Assembly (NCBI RefSeq): GCF_020740795.1
Contig: NC_067282.1
Location: 140,850,858-140,914,857, forward strand
DNA length: 64,000 nucleotides
Source of the DNA: Apus apus
Lineage: Eukaryota > Chordata > Aves > Apodiformes > Apodidae
Direction: 5' to 3'
Each line of letters begins with the position of its first letter. Position 1 is the first letter of the stretch. This document shows, piece after piece, positions 45,014-58,500 of this stretch. A program made the position numbers and the translations under genes. Below the pieces are notes generated by a model. It was given only the letters and a program-made list of their open reading frames with translations, had not been told where the DNA came from and made no database searches.

Positions 45014-46527
45014 CTAACAGTCCTCCAAAGACTGGCCATTGTCCATCACCTCAGCTGGATACCCCCAGTCAGAACTCCGTTGAATGTCCTGGAAAAATAG
45101 CTGCTGCTGGAGGCTCTTTAGACTGTTCAAGACCTCTGGGGAGAGTTCTTGGAAGACCACCTGATTTTCCTGATCTTCCTCCTCTTCTTCTTCCTCTTCC
45201 TCCTCTACAAGGTCGTCAGGAGGCAGAGGAGAACATCTAGAGATGTAGCCCTGGTCTGACTGCACTGACTGTCTTTGGTCTTTGCATTGGTCATCAAAGA
45301 CCAACTGGTGTTGCTTGTCAGCCTCCTCTTGGGAGAGAGACGGCTCTGAAGGAATGACACGCTGCTGATAAAGAGAGTACATGAGTCCATTCAGATGGTG
45401 TCTCAGTTCACCTGAGAGGTTTGCAGGACTCTGGTCATCTATCACTGAAACTTCAGAGTCATCGTGGAGGATGATGTTATTCCTCATTGTAAAGCTTGTC
45501 TCCAGAAGAGGAGCTCCTTCCATACAGTCCTCATTACTCAGCACATGATGACCAAGTATGTTTCTATCTTCCATGGAAGAGACAGGCTCGACTACCTGAA
45601 CAAGAGGAACCTCATCCATAGGAAGGACCACAGTCTGAGAAGCTGGATCCCCACATGGATTAAGTTGAGGCTGCAGTTTACAGCCTCTACTTTCATCTTC
45701 ATGCATGTGCAGGTTGATGACATAACAGCAGTCAGGGTCCGGTTCCCGTAGGTGCACCTGGTTCTTCACAATTCCACCTGGTTCACTTTGCAGTGAAACC
45801 ACTTGGCTCTCTCTGTTCAGGGACTGCAACTCTTCTTCATTATCCAAGCAGACAGTTTCACTCTCAAACCAGTCTGGGTGCTCTGTCTGCCAGCTCCTGA
45901 ACTTTTGTACTGCCTCTTTCAACTTCCTCCCACTAGGGGTATCAATGTAATTTTCAGCTGTGATTTCCTGGATTCGATGGATGCGTCCAGGTTCAAACTT
46001 CTCCAAATCCTGAATCCGAAAATAAATATCTTCAAACTTGTCCATCAGCTGGTACCTGGATGTGACGTTGAAGAGATCAGGTATATCTTTTTCACTACTT
46101 ATCCCCTCAAAATAGCAGACTATATACATTCCAAAACAGGCTGGCTTCTTGAAATCTGGCAGGATCAAATTCAAGGCTGGGGTGAACAGGTCTCCCATTG
46201 GCTTTTGTTGATCTTGCTTGAGATACACAGGATCACTCCCAAGCATGGCTTGCCACTTGGCCTGGGTGCCTCGTGAACATAAGATGATGATCTTCGAAGA
46301 TAGGTCTTCCATTTCCTTCTTCTGTCGCGTAAGCCAGGGTAAGGGCCCTAACTCTGAGATCTGATGATCTTCTAGTAGATCTAAGGCTACAGCAGTGCCA
46401 CAGACTGTCATCAGAAACTCTGCAAACTTCAGCACCACATCCACGTACAGCAGGTGATCAGCAGAGTACACAATCCAAACCTTCCGGGGCTTCAAGGGTG
46501 ACAGAGGAAGGTCAGTATATGGTGCTG
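45014..46527 (-). CDS. IL17RA: IL17RA last exon: SEFIR domain and cytoplasmic tail
   Basis: One 1514-nt exon encodes most of the cytoplasmic part. The SEFIR domain starts at [13 protein letters not shown] and includes [43 protein letters not shown], and [14 protein letters not shown] at its distal, receptor-specific extension. The tail then diverges from human except for a block near 45235-45278 ([14 protein letters not shown]) and an acidic run near 45172-45209. Both are also present in human, in the C/EBP-beta activation region described for the distal tail. The protein ends just after a leucine-rich stretch ([13 protein letters not shown]). Confidence 0.94.
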
Positions 46528-49500
46528 CTGAAAGACAGAAAAATATTAATTCCAGTTATATTCCTGAAATGGTAATGGTGCAAGCCAGCAGCTATCAACA
46601 TAGGAGAATATTAACAAAAGGTTCTAGAAGCCACCAGTTTTGAAGCTATCTTGGCAACATATGCAGACAACATCTCATCATAGAAATGCAGTATGAAAGT
46701 TCAGATACTGGAGCTGTGATTTATACTTCACCACACAGAAGTAATACACCAGCTTTAAGAGGCCTGCAAACATGGCTATATTCTCTGTTGGAGAGCTGAG
46801 TACACCAACACCGAAACAATCTCCTACCACTACAGCTTCGATGATGAGAAAGGTCCTTTTGTACAGCCTCAGCTAGGTCAAAAGCCTCACCATTTTACAA
46901 ATCAATTTCCTCCCATCTGATAAATATGGCATTCAAATTCCATACACAAAGTTTCTTTTAGCTAAACAGGAAAATCCTAAGGCTACCTGTTGGTTTTGAG
47001 AAACACCTATACAGTAGTAGAGCCTAGGAGAACCCCTTCTGGACAATCGTGTGAGACTTCCAGAATGTATTACATGTTCTTGACAAAAGACAGGCAGGAC
47101 ATCTTACCATTCTGCAAATAATTGTGGTTGCATTTCCTTCGCTGGTGTCCTGGAAGAGAAAGTCATTGTCAGTTTTGAAAAATGAAATAAGATTAAACCT
47201 TTAAAATAACAACCCCTTCCAAAGATCAGGCTGAAAAAAAATTTAGATCTTTAACTGTATAGGGATAAAACCATGGGAAGAACTAAGCCTGATAAAAACA
47301 TACCAAATGAATTACGAGTCTTCTACAGTCAATTTTGTTACGTACTTGGCTACATTCTTCCTTTGAAAGGAGAAGGAATGCACTCAAAACTAATTTCTCT
47401 AGCTTCCCCAGATCTGGCCAGCCTTAAGAAGTACAGAACCACAACTGTTCTGCTACTTCTCAAGTAGAAGAGGCTTTTAAAAATATAGCTTCTTAAGAGG
47501 CTTCTCTGAAAAGGTGACTAAAATGTCCCTAGCTACATCTTACAAAGAAATTTGATGTTAAGAATTTTTCCAAAAGATTTCCAATTACTCCTCTCAGGCT
47601 AAATAAATAAATAATCTAGTAAGTTGCACAGTTTCCCTGTAATAACTGCCTCATGGTTGCAGCACAATGACTAGGACTTAGTCTTTAACTACCCAATTTT
47701 CCAACCTGCTCACTGTCAACCTCTGTGTCCTGTTTTTCTTCTTCCATCTTCATTGAAAAGCATTATTTCAGCTCAAAATAGTAAAAAAATACATTTGTAG
47801 AGACTTTGGGGGACAGGGGAAGACTACAGTCTGGACAAACAGGAAGCTTCTGTCCTGCAAAACTCATAAGCAATGCTGGAGAAAAATAACTGGAAAAGAT
47901 ACACGTAGCAATCTGAAGGAAACAGAGTTCAACTGTGAAGTTCCTTTTTCCCCTCATGAGCTCAGAAGCACTATGAAAACAGAGTATCAGAGAGCATAAA
48001 TCATGTAAGGCTTTACTTAAGGTGGAGGGTATAAGGATGTTAAAACACCAGAAGGTGTTTACATAGACATTATGTTAGTGGCAAGACATCAGAACAGCAA
48101 GGAAGAAAACAGCATTAGGAATAGGTACAGAAGTCAAAGCAGATCATCAGTATTGAGTCTTCCTAGCTGGTATGAGTCTTACCTGCTCGTTTTTTGGTCA
48201 TACAAACCACACCTGCTATGACAGAGCCCACCAGTAACACACTGATCCCAGTGATACACCAGTAGAGCCATATAATCATATCACCTGCAGCACAAAAATA
48301 GCACTCTGACATTGCTTTACACAGTTTCACCAAAGAACAGAAGCTTCTTGAACAGCAGGGGCCAAGGGAGAAGGAGCCTGGCTCTGCCAAAACACATGGG
48401 TAGACCAGCACCTCCCCCTTATAACATACCACTGTCACTGCTCAAAATGAATTCATGTTTTCATTATGATTCTCTACACCATAAACTTGCTCTACAAAGA
48501 GCCATATGTGCCACACATTGAAAATACAGATCAATAACCTTCCTCTAACAGCAATGTTTACCTAGTTTTGACAGGCATGCCACCCATGTCCTGCTTTCTC
48601 ATGTAATCTGCCTTAAAAAAATATAAATCACCATTTCAGGTGATGTATTTTTTCAGTCTACAGGTGTATTTCTTTTTAAATCTTGGGCAAACTAGCCCCT
48701 TACAGGTGTTGTTGCAGCTAAAAAAAGATGTCAAATCATTATGCACATGATCTATCTTGACGTTCATAAAAATGAATATATGCAAGCTATTCTCTCCAAA
48801 AGCTGCTTTATATTATGCAAATTTTTTAACACTGAGCAAAGTGACAGAAAGTATTTTATATTAAGACTCTTCTTGTCAAAACTGTTTCTCAAAGAATTTT
48901 ATGCAAGTGAAATATCTCTAAAAAAATTGCTCTTTAAGGTTCATACTGCATAGAAATACTTGCCATGTTGAATCATGGTGAAGTAACTTAACAGAATTCA
49001 CTCTGAATTCAGTGCTACAAGGGGACATTTCCTGCCCATCAGGTCAATCCCAGGGAGGATCATTTGTTATTCCATATGACAGGAAAAGAGCAGCAAAAGA
49101 AGTTTCAGGGTATTGGAAGAACTTCTTACCTGATGGGTTCGTAGCTGCAAAAGACAAGAGTTACATTAAAAATTCAGCTCTCATTTGTAAGACAATGGAA
49201 ATCTAATCTACAGAAAAGCATTTCTCACTTGGTGCTGGTGAACATGGGATGAAAGCAGAGTGTCTCAGACAGTCTGTGCCACAGTTCGCAAAGAATGGCT
49301 GAATCTGCAGTTGAAAAATTCAGAAAACAGAAGCTACTCTTAAAAGCAATTCTTTTCCTCCACTTCAGTTTCCCCCCCGTCTCTACATTCCCTGTATTTC
49401 AGCACAGGGACACAGCATTCCCATTTTCCTTCAGAAAATAAGAATAGTCAAGACTTTTTACACATTGAATTACACATTAAGTAAGCAATGAGCTCCTGGG

Positions 49501-52500
49501 GTTGCACACTTGCCATTCCCACTCCACAGTCTCTGACTTGGCAACCCTATACTAAGGAAAAGCCACTGTCTACAGAGAATGCCCAGATACAAAAATTGTT
49601 GTTTCAGCCATAATAATAATTTCCCTGATACAGCTAATTAGGAATTAGCCAATCTCAGAACAAGACACTGTGAAATAAGCATAACATTCCTAAGCTGCTC
49701 ATTGCCATGTTGAAGGAAGAGCACAGGGGCAACAGTGAGATCCTACCTGTATTTCATAGTTGCAGCAAGCTCTTATATTCTTCTCTATTTTGATTGTGAC
49801 ATTCACTTGCTGCTGAAGCCCGCCCTGCAGAAATAAGATGCAAGTTACTAGGAAAGAAAGAAAACAGAATGAAAAGAGGAAAAAGAAAAGGTGGTGACAT
49901 GAGAATATGGATGGCTCCAAAGAAGCAGAAATGTCAATTTTTTTATTTTTTGTTTGAACAAGAAGCCCATAGAGGACAAAACTGATAAATGGTCTGGCCA
50001 CTGTCACTGCAGGTGTCCTGTGTGACAGACTAATACAATTAAGACAGCAGGCTAAGGTTGCATAAGTAACAGGAAACAATTAAGGATGTTCATTTTATAA
50101 CTTCAAATGTGTTAACCTGTTAAAATTTTTTAACCTGAACTTTTACATTGCTAAGTTTCTTAGCAATGTAAATGTCTTCAGTTATTTAATGAGCAAACAT
50201 TAACAAGCTTCCTTGTTTAATTAAAAAAACCCTAAACATTAACAAGCTTCCTTGTTTTAATAAAAAAAAAAACAAACTGTCAACATAGCTGTTTCTGACA
50301 CTAGAACAGACAAATAAGTTGTCCTTGTTACCTGCTGTACACAATCAATGTCGTGACAAGAGGGAATCATGCTTGACTAACCTGGTAGCCTTCTGTGATG
50401 TTGTGACTGAATGGACAGATGCAGGGAACCAGTGGACGTAGCCTACCTTGACCTTAGCAAGACTTCTGACACAGTCTCCCATAACATCCTTGTGAGCAAG
50501 CTCAGGAAATGTGGGATAGAAGAATGGTAATGAGATGGATTAAGAAATGGCTACACAATAGAGCCCAAAGAGTGGTGGTCACTGGTGCAGAGTCCAGCTG
50601 GAGACCTGTAAGTAGTGGAGTTCCTCAGGGATCAGTGTGGAGTCCAGTCCTGTTCAACACCTTTATCAATGACCTTGATGATGGGACACAGTGTCTTCTC
50701 AGCAAGTTTGCTAATGACACGAAGCTGGGAGGATTGGCTGATTCACCTGAAGGCTGTGCAGCCATTCAGCAGGATTTGGACAGACCGGAGAGCTAGGCAA
50801 AGAAGAACCTAATGAGGTTCAACAAGAGCAAGCGCAGAGTCCTGCACCTGGGAAAGAACAACAAAATGCACCAGTACAGGCTAGGAGGTGATCTGCTAGA
50901 GAGCAGATCCATGGAGAAGGACCTAGGAGTCCTGGTAGACAACACGGTATCCATTGGACAACAATGTGCCCTTGTGGCCAAGAAGGCAAATGATATCCTG
51001 GGATGCATTAAGAGAAGTGTCTCCAGCAGATTGAGGGAGGTTCTCCTCCCCCTCTACTCGGCCCTGGTGAGACCTCACTTGGAGTATTGTGTCCAGTTCT
51101 GGGCTCCCCAGTTCAGGGGGGAGAGGGATCTACTTGAAAGAGTCCACCAGAAAGCTAGGAGGGTGAGTAAGGGAGTGGAACACCTGCTTTATGAGGAAAG
51201 GCTAAGAGACCTGGGGCTTTTCAGTCTAGAGAGGAGAAGACTGGGGGGGATCTTAATTAGTCTATAAATACATCAGGGCTGGGCATCAAGAAGGCAGGGA
51301 CAAGCTCTTTTCACTTGTGCCCTGTGATGAGGGCCAATGGACTCAAACTCGAGCCCAGGAAGTTCCATCTCAACATGAGGAAGAACTTTACTGTGAGGGC
51401 TGCAGAGCACTGGAACAAGCTGCCCAGAGAGGCTGTGGAGTCTCCTTCTCTGGAGACTTTCAAGACCTGTCTGGATGCCTTTCTGACTGATGTGCCCTAG
51501 TTGTGTGTGTTTTTTTGGTCCTGTTCTGGCAAGGGGGTTGGACTCAATGATCTTCAGAGGTCCTCTCCAACCCCTAACATTCTGTGATTCTGTGACAATC
51601 TAAATATATTATTTTCAATGACTAGCAGATACATGCTCCAAAATGAGATATATTTCCCTCTGCCAGGGAAATATGCACACAGCTGTACCAGCTGTGTCAG
51701 TAACAGCAATACACATTAGTACATACCATTCAAAAGGGTTTTAAGTGTGGAAGGAATGGAAAGATTAAGTAAAATGAATGCCAATCTGTCCTCCCCCAAG
51801 GAAGGGTGGGGACTGGAACCAAATACTCAGCATTTCTCCTCCTTCAGATGTCTGAAAGGGAACACTTCTTATGTTAGAAGACACCCTGGATCTACTGTTG
51901 AGTTCCTCAATGACACAGGCTGTAAGACCTATAGGAGCTGATTCTCAGTTTGATTGAAATGTGTCACAAAACCATCCCTCCTTGATCTAAATAATTTAAT
52001 TAACACCCCCCCATCACATTTGATAAGCTACTTCAATGATTTCTTGAAACTTTGCACCTAAATTTTGCTTGATTTATTTAGTCATATCCCCAGGCATTGG
52101 CTTGACAAAGGTAATAAAGCCCAGAAAGTCAAATACCAAATTTCAGTTTTTTTGAAGATGTTTACAGACTGCTTCATGCATTATAAAACCTCTTTTTGAT
52201 CTTTTATCCACCAAATTCCTGAAATAAAGTTCTCCTTTCCAAAGGTAACTAAAAATCTGTGAAAACATTTCATTGAAAATTGAGTACTAGTGCATTTGTC
52301 ACACCTCCTACATCACGGCTCCAAGTCCTTGTTTAGCAACCATGAAATAAATGTTTGTCTGAAATACCATGGAGGATATAATTTAAAAAGGTAATTACCT
52401 CAGTTAAATCACGTGTGATCCTTTTACACTTTGTCTCATTCAGGAAACTGGCCACATGAATTTGGTATCGGGCTGACTCCATCCATGGGTTGAAGCTCAC

Positions 52501-55500
52501 AAGCAGAGTTGTATCATCTAGACTTCTACCTTGGATCCTGGGCTCCCACAAACTGCCTGGAAGTAGTGCAGATATTCCCAAGTTTCTCAACTGTCAGAAA
52601 TACTTCATCAGGGCACCCATGTCTACATGACTCAAACAGAAAAAAATTTACCTGTCTTTATACATGGCATGGTTCTTTTCATTTGAGAGTCCTTGCAGTC
52701 TGCAAGAAAGACCACCAGGTTAGAAACATTGTACTTCCATTTAGGAAAAACATCTGTTTTCTTATCAGAAGCCAGACACCTAATTAAGACCTCCTTGACG
52801 AGTAGAGACCTTTGTTCCAGCAGCAAAATTCTGCAGCAGAACAGTATTGGTTTGCAATGTATAAACTAGCCTCCCCACCAATTTTTTTTTTTCCAGAACA
52901 AATATAATTAATAAGATTAAAGCATACAGTACTGTTATAACAGTAATACTTGACCACTCCTGCTAATGGAAGACTTGTGCAGAGAGTCATAGAGGAATTA
53001 AAAGTTCTGTCTTGATTTCTGGACCTCGAGAGTGCCACAGCGATAAAATTCCTCCAAAAGCATTCTGCCCAAGGAAAACATGAAGGCTGGAACCCTTCTT
53101 GATCCCAAAACACTCTCCCACATTTATAATTCTATTTGTGTCATTTAACAGACTGGCCCTGCTCTTTGGGACTTTCTTCAGAATCAAATCCAGATTCAAC
53201 ATTTAGCAATCTGGCATTTACAAGTCCCAGCCAAAACTATATCTCTCCTCCAGGGTCTGGACACAAAGGAACAACTCTGTGCCTAAACAGCTGAAAGAAA
53301 ACATTGCATATATTAAATGTTCAACTTTCAAAGCTGGAAAATATGTAAGCTCTAATAAGCAAAGCTCCCTGCAACTGCTGAGCTTGGCACAACACACTAG
53401 GTTTCTGAAGAACAGTGGAGGATAAAAGCCAGAAAGTTCTCAGCATGACCAGGTATAAGAGGGCTGAAAACCAAGTGCTCCCTCTGCTTTTCCAGCTCAC
53501 ATGACTGAAACATCACATACTTTGCCATTTTATAACTACAAAGTCATGCTGACAACCGTAACGAAGTTCAGAAGAAAATTATGAACCAGTTTTCAAGCTA
53601 TACTGAGTACCAAATATTTACAAACTAAGTGCAGCCAGAGGGCACTGCAGATGCTCAGTATCTTCAGGGAAAAACAACAAAACAAGCTCTTTTTAGTCAC
53701 AGGAAACATTTCATATACACAATAAAAGGTCAGGCACTCAGCTTTACCAAGTTTCTTGGGAAATTATGACTGTGTCTTTGAAATCAAACTTCGTCTGTCT
53801 AAATTTATTACTAGATGCCAAACTCTACTCCACCTGAACTGGAAATTCTGGCCTGTAGCTTCAGGTTTCCAGCAAGCCCAAGGCTTTGTCCAACTTTACA
53901 GAGAGCATACAGAATTTTTTTATAGCAGTATCTTCCATGTAGAAACTACAGTCAACCAGAATCCAAGGGTCTGGCTTTCACATAATAGTCCCTCCACGTG
54001 CACCTTATTTGAAGCAGAGATTTGACAAACTTCTGGACACAGGAACCCAGAAATATGACCTGTAGTACAAATAATACACTCCCTTTGGATATTTACCATA
54101 GAGGTACTGTGGATAAGGCTAGCACCATGGACCTTCTACACAGCAATACTCAGAAAGAGCCACAGATTTTTGTAATACTGTCACCCTTCTGCCAAACTTG
54201 CTCACAGTTCATGGGTCTGGTCTGGAAAAAAAAAATCCCCAACTACAGGTCCATAAACCATCACAGTTCTAAGCTCAAGGCCTAAGTGAACTACAGCATC
54301 TCTTACCAGGCACTGTGAGAGATGTGGATTTGCAATTGTAGTCTCCAGCTACACTCAGTTTAGGCAGGTGGTAGACAGTCACTTGGTAAGTCTGGCCAGG
54401 TTCCACTTCAAAACGGTCAAAAGTGAAATTCCACTGAAAACAAAACACATTCACAAGGACTTAAAATAAGAACGTTGTCCTATAAAGGCTCTGAAATCAA
54501 CAGCTAACTTGGTCTTGATCCACTGTGTTCTCTCATCCCATATGACCCTTTTTCTGTAACTTGACTACAGAAAAAAAAACAGAACTCAGGTGTATTAAAT
54601 GTACCAGTCCCTTGGTCGCTCTCAAATTCTTCTGTGTGGAATGAGAAAAGTACAGTTATTGGATCTCTGAACCAATACAACAGTCTCATGCCAAACAACT
54701 GTGTGGAGTTTCAATTTAGTTACATTCTGAACTGAAAGGAAATAAGGCTAAAATATGCAGTTTTGAGAGTGGAAGTCTAGTCTAGTATGAATCTTGCAGT
54801 GCTGTGCAAATGCTAAGCACTTAGAATTGCACTTAAACATATATAGTTCTGTACCTGACCACTCCATACATGTCTTCCTAATTCTATACTGCTTTCAACT
54901 TATCAGCAATGCTGTTCAAATTCTGGGAGAGACACTAGCTCCAGATGGGGACCCACTATTGCCCAAATTCTGCATGGTAAGGAACAAACTCCAGATTCCT
55001 ATTGTTCATAAAGGGAGCTGTGGATGCTCAGCATTTTTTTGACAAGTTTCCTAGACTGAGTGTTGTCCTGATTTGAGCCAGGATGAAGCCACTTTTCCTT
55101 TAACTGATTTTCTTTTTCCTTCAGTAAGCTCTCTTTTTAACTAGTAGCAATGTGTTCCAACTTAGACTAATAACAAACGCCGGAATGTTTATGCTATTGC
55201 TGGGACTCCAAGGTCATGTCTTTGCTCTGCTGGTTCAGGCACTACAGGGAGATCTGTGACCCCCTGTAGGAGGCTGAATTAGACAGAGAGCAAAACTGGC
55301 CAGAGATATTCCATTCCATATATCTACGTAAGCTCAGAGGAAGGTCAGAGATCACAGAAGGCAACTTCCTTACTGCTTTTTCTTCCCTTCTCTTCTGTCC
55401 GTGGCAAAACACACTAGAAATGACAGCAAGTCTCAAGCCCAATATCTTGTTTCATCAACTCTTTTAACCAGTCTGTACCTTTAAATCTACAACCTAGCTG

Positions 55501-58500
55501 TATGACTGGGAAAGCAGAAACAAATCCACAGACTAGAAAAAAATTAACAGTTTACAGTCCTTAGCACTCACCCGGCCTCCATCTGGACGGACCTGAAGTG
55601 GCAAATTGTTCTGAAAGTCAAACTGGGCGCAGATCTGTTGATTGCTGTTCACTTGCATCACAGCCAGCTCTGCCCCTCGGAGATACCGGATGCTAGCTGC
55701 AGGCACAGGGAGAGAGAGGTCTTTTCCAGTCATCTGCGTGTGTAGAGGTTGTAGCCCCCACAGAGATCACCACTGTGCCTAGTCTTGTCAGAGTCTTACT
55801 CCTTTGATGCACTGGGGATTGCAACACAAAGATAACTGGCCATAAAAAAAAAAGCGAGCGTGCAGGGTTGACTAACAGCACTTTCAGCTTAAACGTTGTC
55901 CTGCATGGCAAGAGCTCCATCTGGGCAAATGAAGGGGCAGAGTAGAAGGCCCCTTCATTCTTCTAGGCACCCTGGCAGTTCCACAGGTTCAGTGCTGTGT
56001 TTAGCTCTGTCTCTTAAAGCTGCATCATGCAGTTTGGGCACTAAAACAAACACTTTTTTTTTGGTGGTACAGACAATCCCAAGTGAGAAAAAAATGACTG
56101 GGTGACCCAAGGCACACCTGCTTCTACACTACTGCAGCTATACTGAGATAACAGCTCTGTACAGCCCTCTGACACAGGCCATGCAGAAGAAAGAAATCAA
56201 TGCATTTCATTGTCTTGAATCAGTGCAAAACCACTGGCCAAGAGCATGCAAGGGAAACACTGCATACAAACAAACAAAACCACCAAAGAGTTTCAGAGAG
56301 TGAGAAAACTTGACTTACTGGTACTCATTTAGGCTCCAACAATGAGACAATTATTCCTTTATCAAGACACATCTGCATATAGGAAATGTAAGTAACAAGG
56401 ACTAGATTACCTGAAATGGGAGGAACTTGCACTGAACAGTGCATAAGCTATTGAAGTTAATTCTCACTTGTTCAGTTCACAGATGTAATCCCTCTGCATG
56501 AGACTACTGCAGCTGTTAGTCTGCCTTGAAAAAGCAATGCTTGCAGCCTGAGACTCCTTTCTGCCCTCACTACCTTGGTAAAGGTGTGCTTCACTTCATT
56601 TAATTTTTACCTGCTTTTCTCATTTTAAATGTCAATATCCCATACCAGTGGAAACACTTAAAATCCTTGAATACACAGCACACACAAAGCCCTGATTCAA
56701 TCACCAAGAAAAACCAAAATCAACCTCCAAAACAAACAAAATGAAGCAGCCAAACCCTCAAATTTCAAAACTCTGCTTTCATGGCTAGATCAGTAAATAC
56801 TTATACTTCAAGTCATAATTCTCCTCACTGTCCTTAGTAGATCACACCTAATTCCTCTGCTCCATGTTCACTTTAACAACCATCACTTACCATCAGTGGC
56901 CACTTTCCATTCTATCCGAAGCACAGGGAGCAGGCTTCCATCCATCTGATGGAAAACATCAGAAGAGACATGAAGACTGCTTGGAGCAGAAGGAGTCCAC
57001 GTGGAAACCTGCAGCCAGCTCACCTCCATGCAGGTACCTGTCCAGGAAACAAAAGCTGCCATTTAGAGCAGGACCGAGAAAACCCTGTTTAACTGCAATC
57101 ATGGTCTGCCCTTTGGATCAGGGTTACTCAGAGGTAGAACTGGGTGACAAACTGCTTCACAGCTCAGGAAGGTAGTTTTCAGCCTGCAAGTACTTCAGAA
57201 TTTGCCTGTAATATTCTGAAGTCACTCATTCTAGTAAGTTACTTTCTCTTTTCCTTAAAAAACATTAGTAATTATCACAGTCAATGTAGTCAGATTAAAC
57301 AGGTCAAGTAAGTTTACTCTTGTAAGTCCATACCTTGCTGCCAAAACAGTTCAAAGACTAATACTAATTTTCAGCCTTCCAATGATAAGAAGTCTGTCAG
57401 ATACCTAGGGAAACTGTTCCAACAGTTAATTACTTTCTGCTTAAAAGCTGTCTTCTCATTTGAATACACATCTAAATTTAGCTTCCAACAGCTGATTCTC
57501 ATGCCTTTCCTAAACTAATGAGCTCTCTGGACAGAAAAATTATTTTTGATAGTCAATTCAGTGTTAGGGAAAACTGATCCTGTAATCTTATCAGAAAATG
57601 AAATCAGGTATGACAGCCATTAGATAGACATGATCAGCTTAGACTTCTGTAAGACATTTGACTTATCAGAGCATATTTAAAATAGCTCTGCTGAATATCA
57701 GTGAAGCACAAACACAGGAAGAACTAGGCTGACAAATCAAGAAGGAGTTGCAATTGGGAAACCATTACTGTTTTAATGTTTTTAATAGCTCTGTGGGGGT
57801 GAGTGTAGGCCCAGTGCTATGCATTTACCTAAAAAAAAAAAATCAACAATCTAGAAGTAAATATAAAATAGCTGATGATAGAGCATATGACAACTGTCAG
57901 CCTAGGGGTGGGGAAGGCAGAACTGTCAATAAAAATATCTGACTCACTTTGTATACTGGACCCATTCAGACAAAACACATCTTGACACACTGTAATATAA
58001 ATGTAAGCACATGTGGTGTAGGCGATATTTATACCCAATGAGAATTCGTGGCAGTATTTATGACAGAACTGCTGAAAAACTAGCAGAAAAATTACTGAAC
58101 ATGAGTTGTGCCATGCAATCTATGAATCATATGAACCAGCTAGTGTGATCACTGAATATATCAAAAAGAAGGAAAAAGAGATAAAACGATTATACAGATT
58201 GGAGAGATTGGTATGGTATGCTTATCGTTATTTGTTGTGTCCACACTAAACCACTCTAATATTGAAAAGAGAACAATGAAGAGCAAGAGAATTAATCTGT
58301 AGATTAGACTCCTCAAAGGCAAACCATGTTTTGCTACCAGTTTCAGATTGTATAAATCCATGCTGCTAACGAAACCTAAATGATTCTATGAAAAGTTGTG
58401 CTCTCAGCTGCATTTTCCACTTATTGCCTTATATGAATTCAAAAGATCTTGGGACTGTGTGATGATTTGGTTCATAAGAAGGATCTGCCAAACAAAGATT

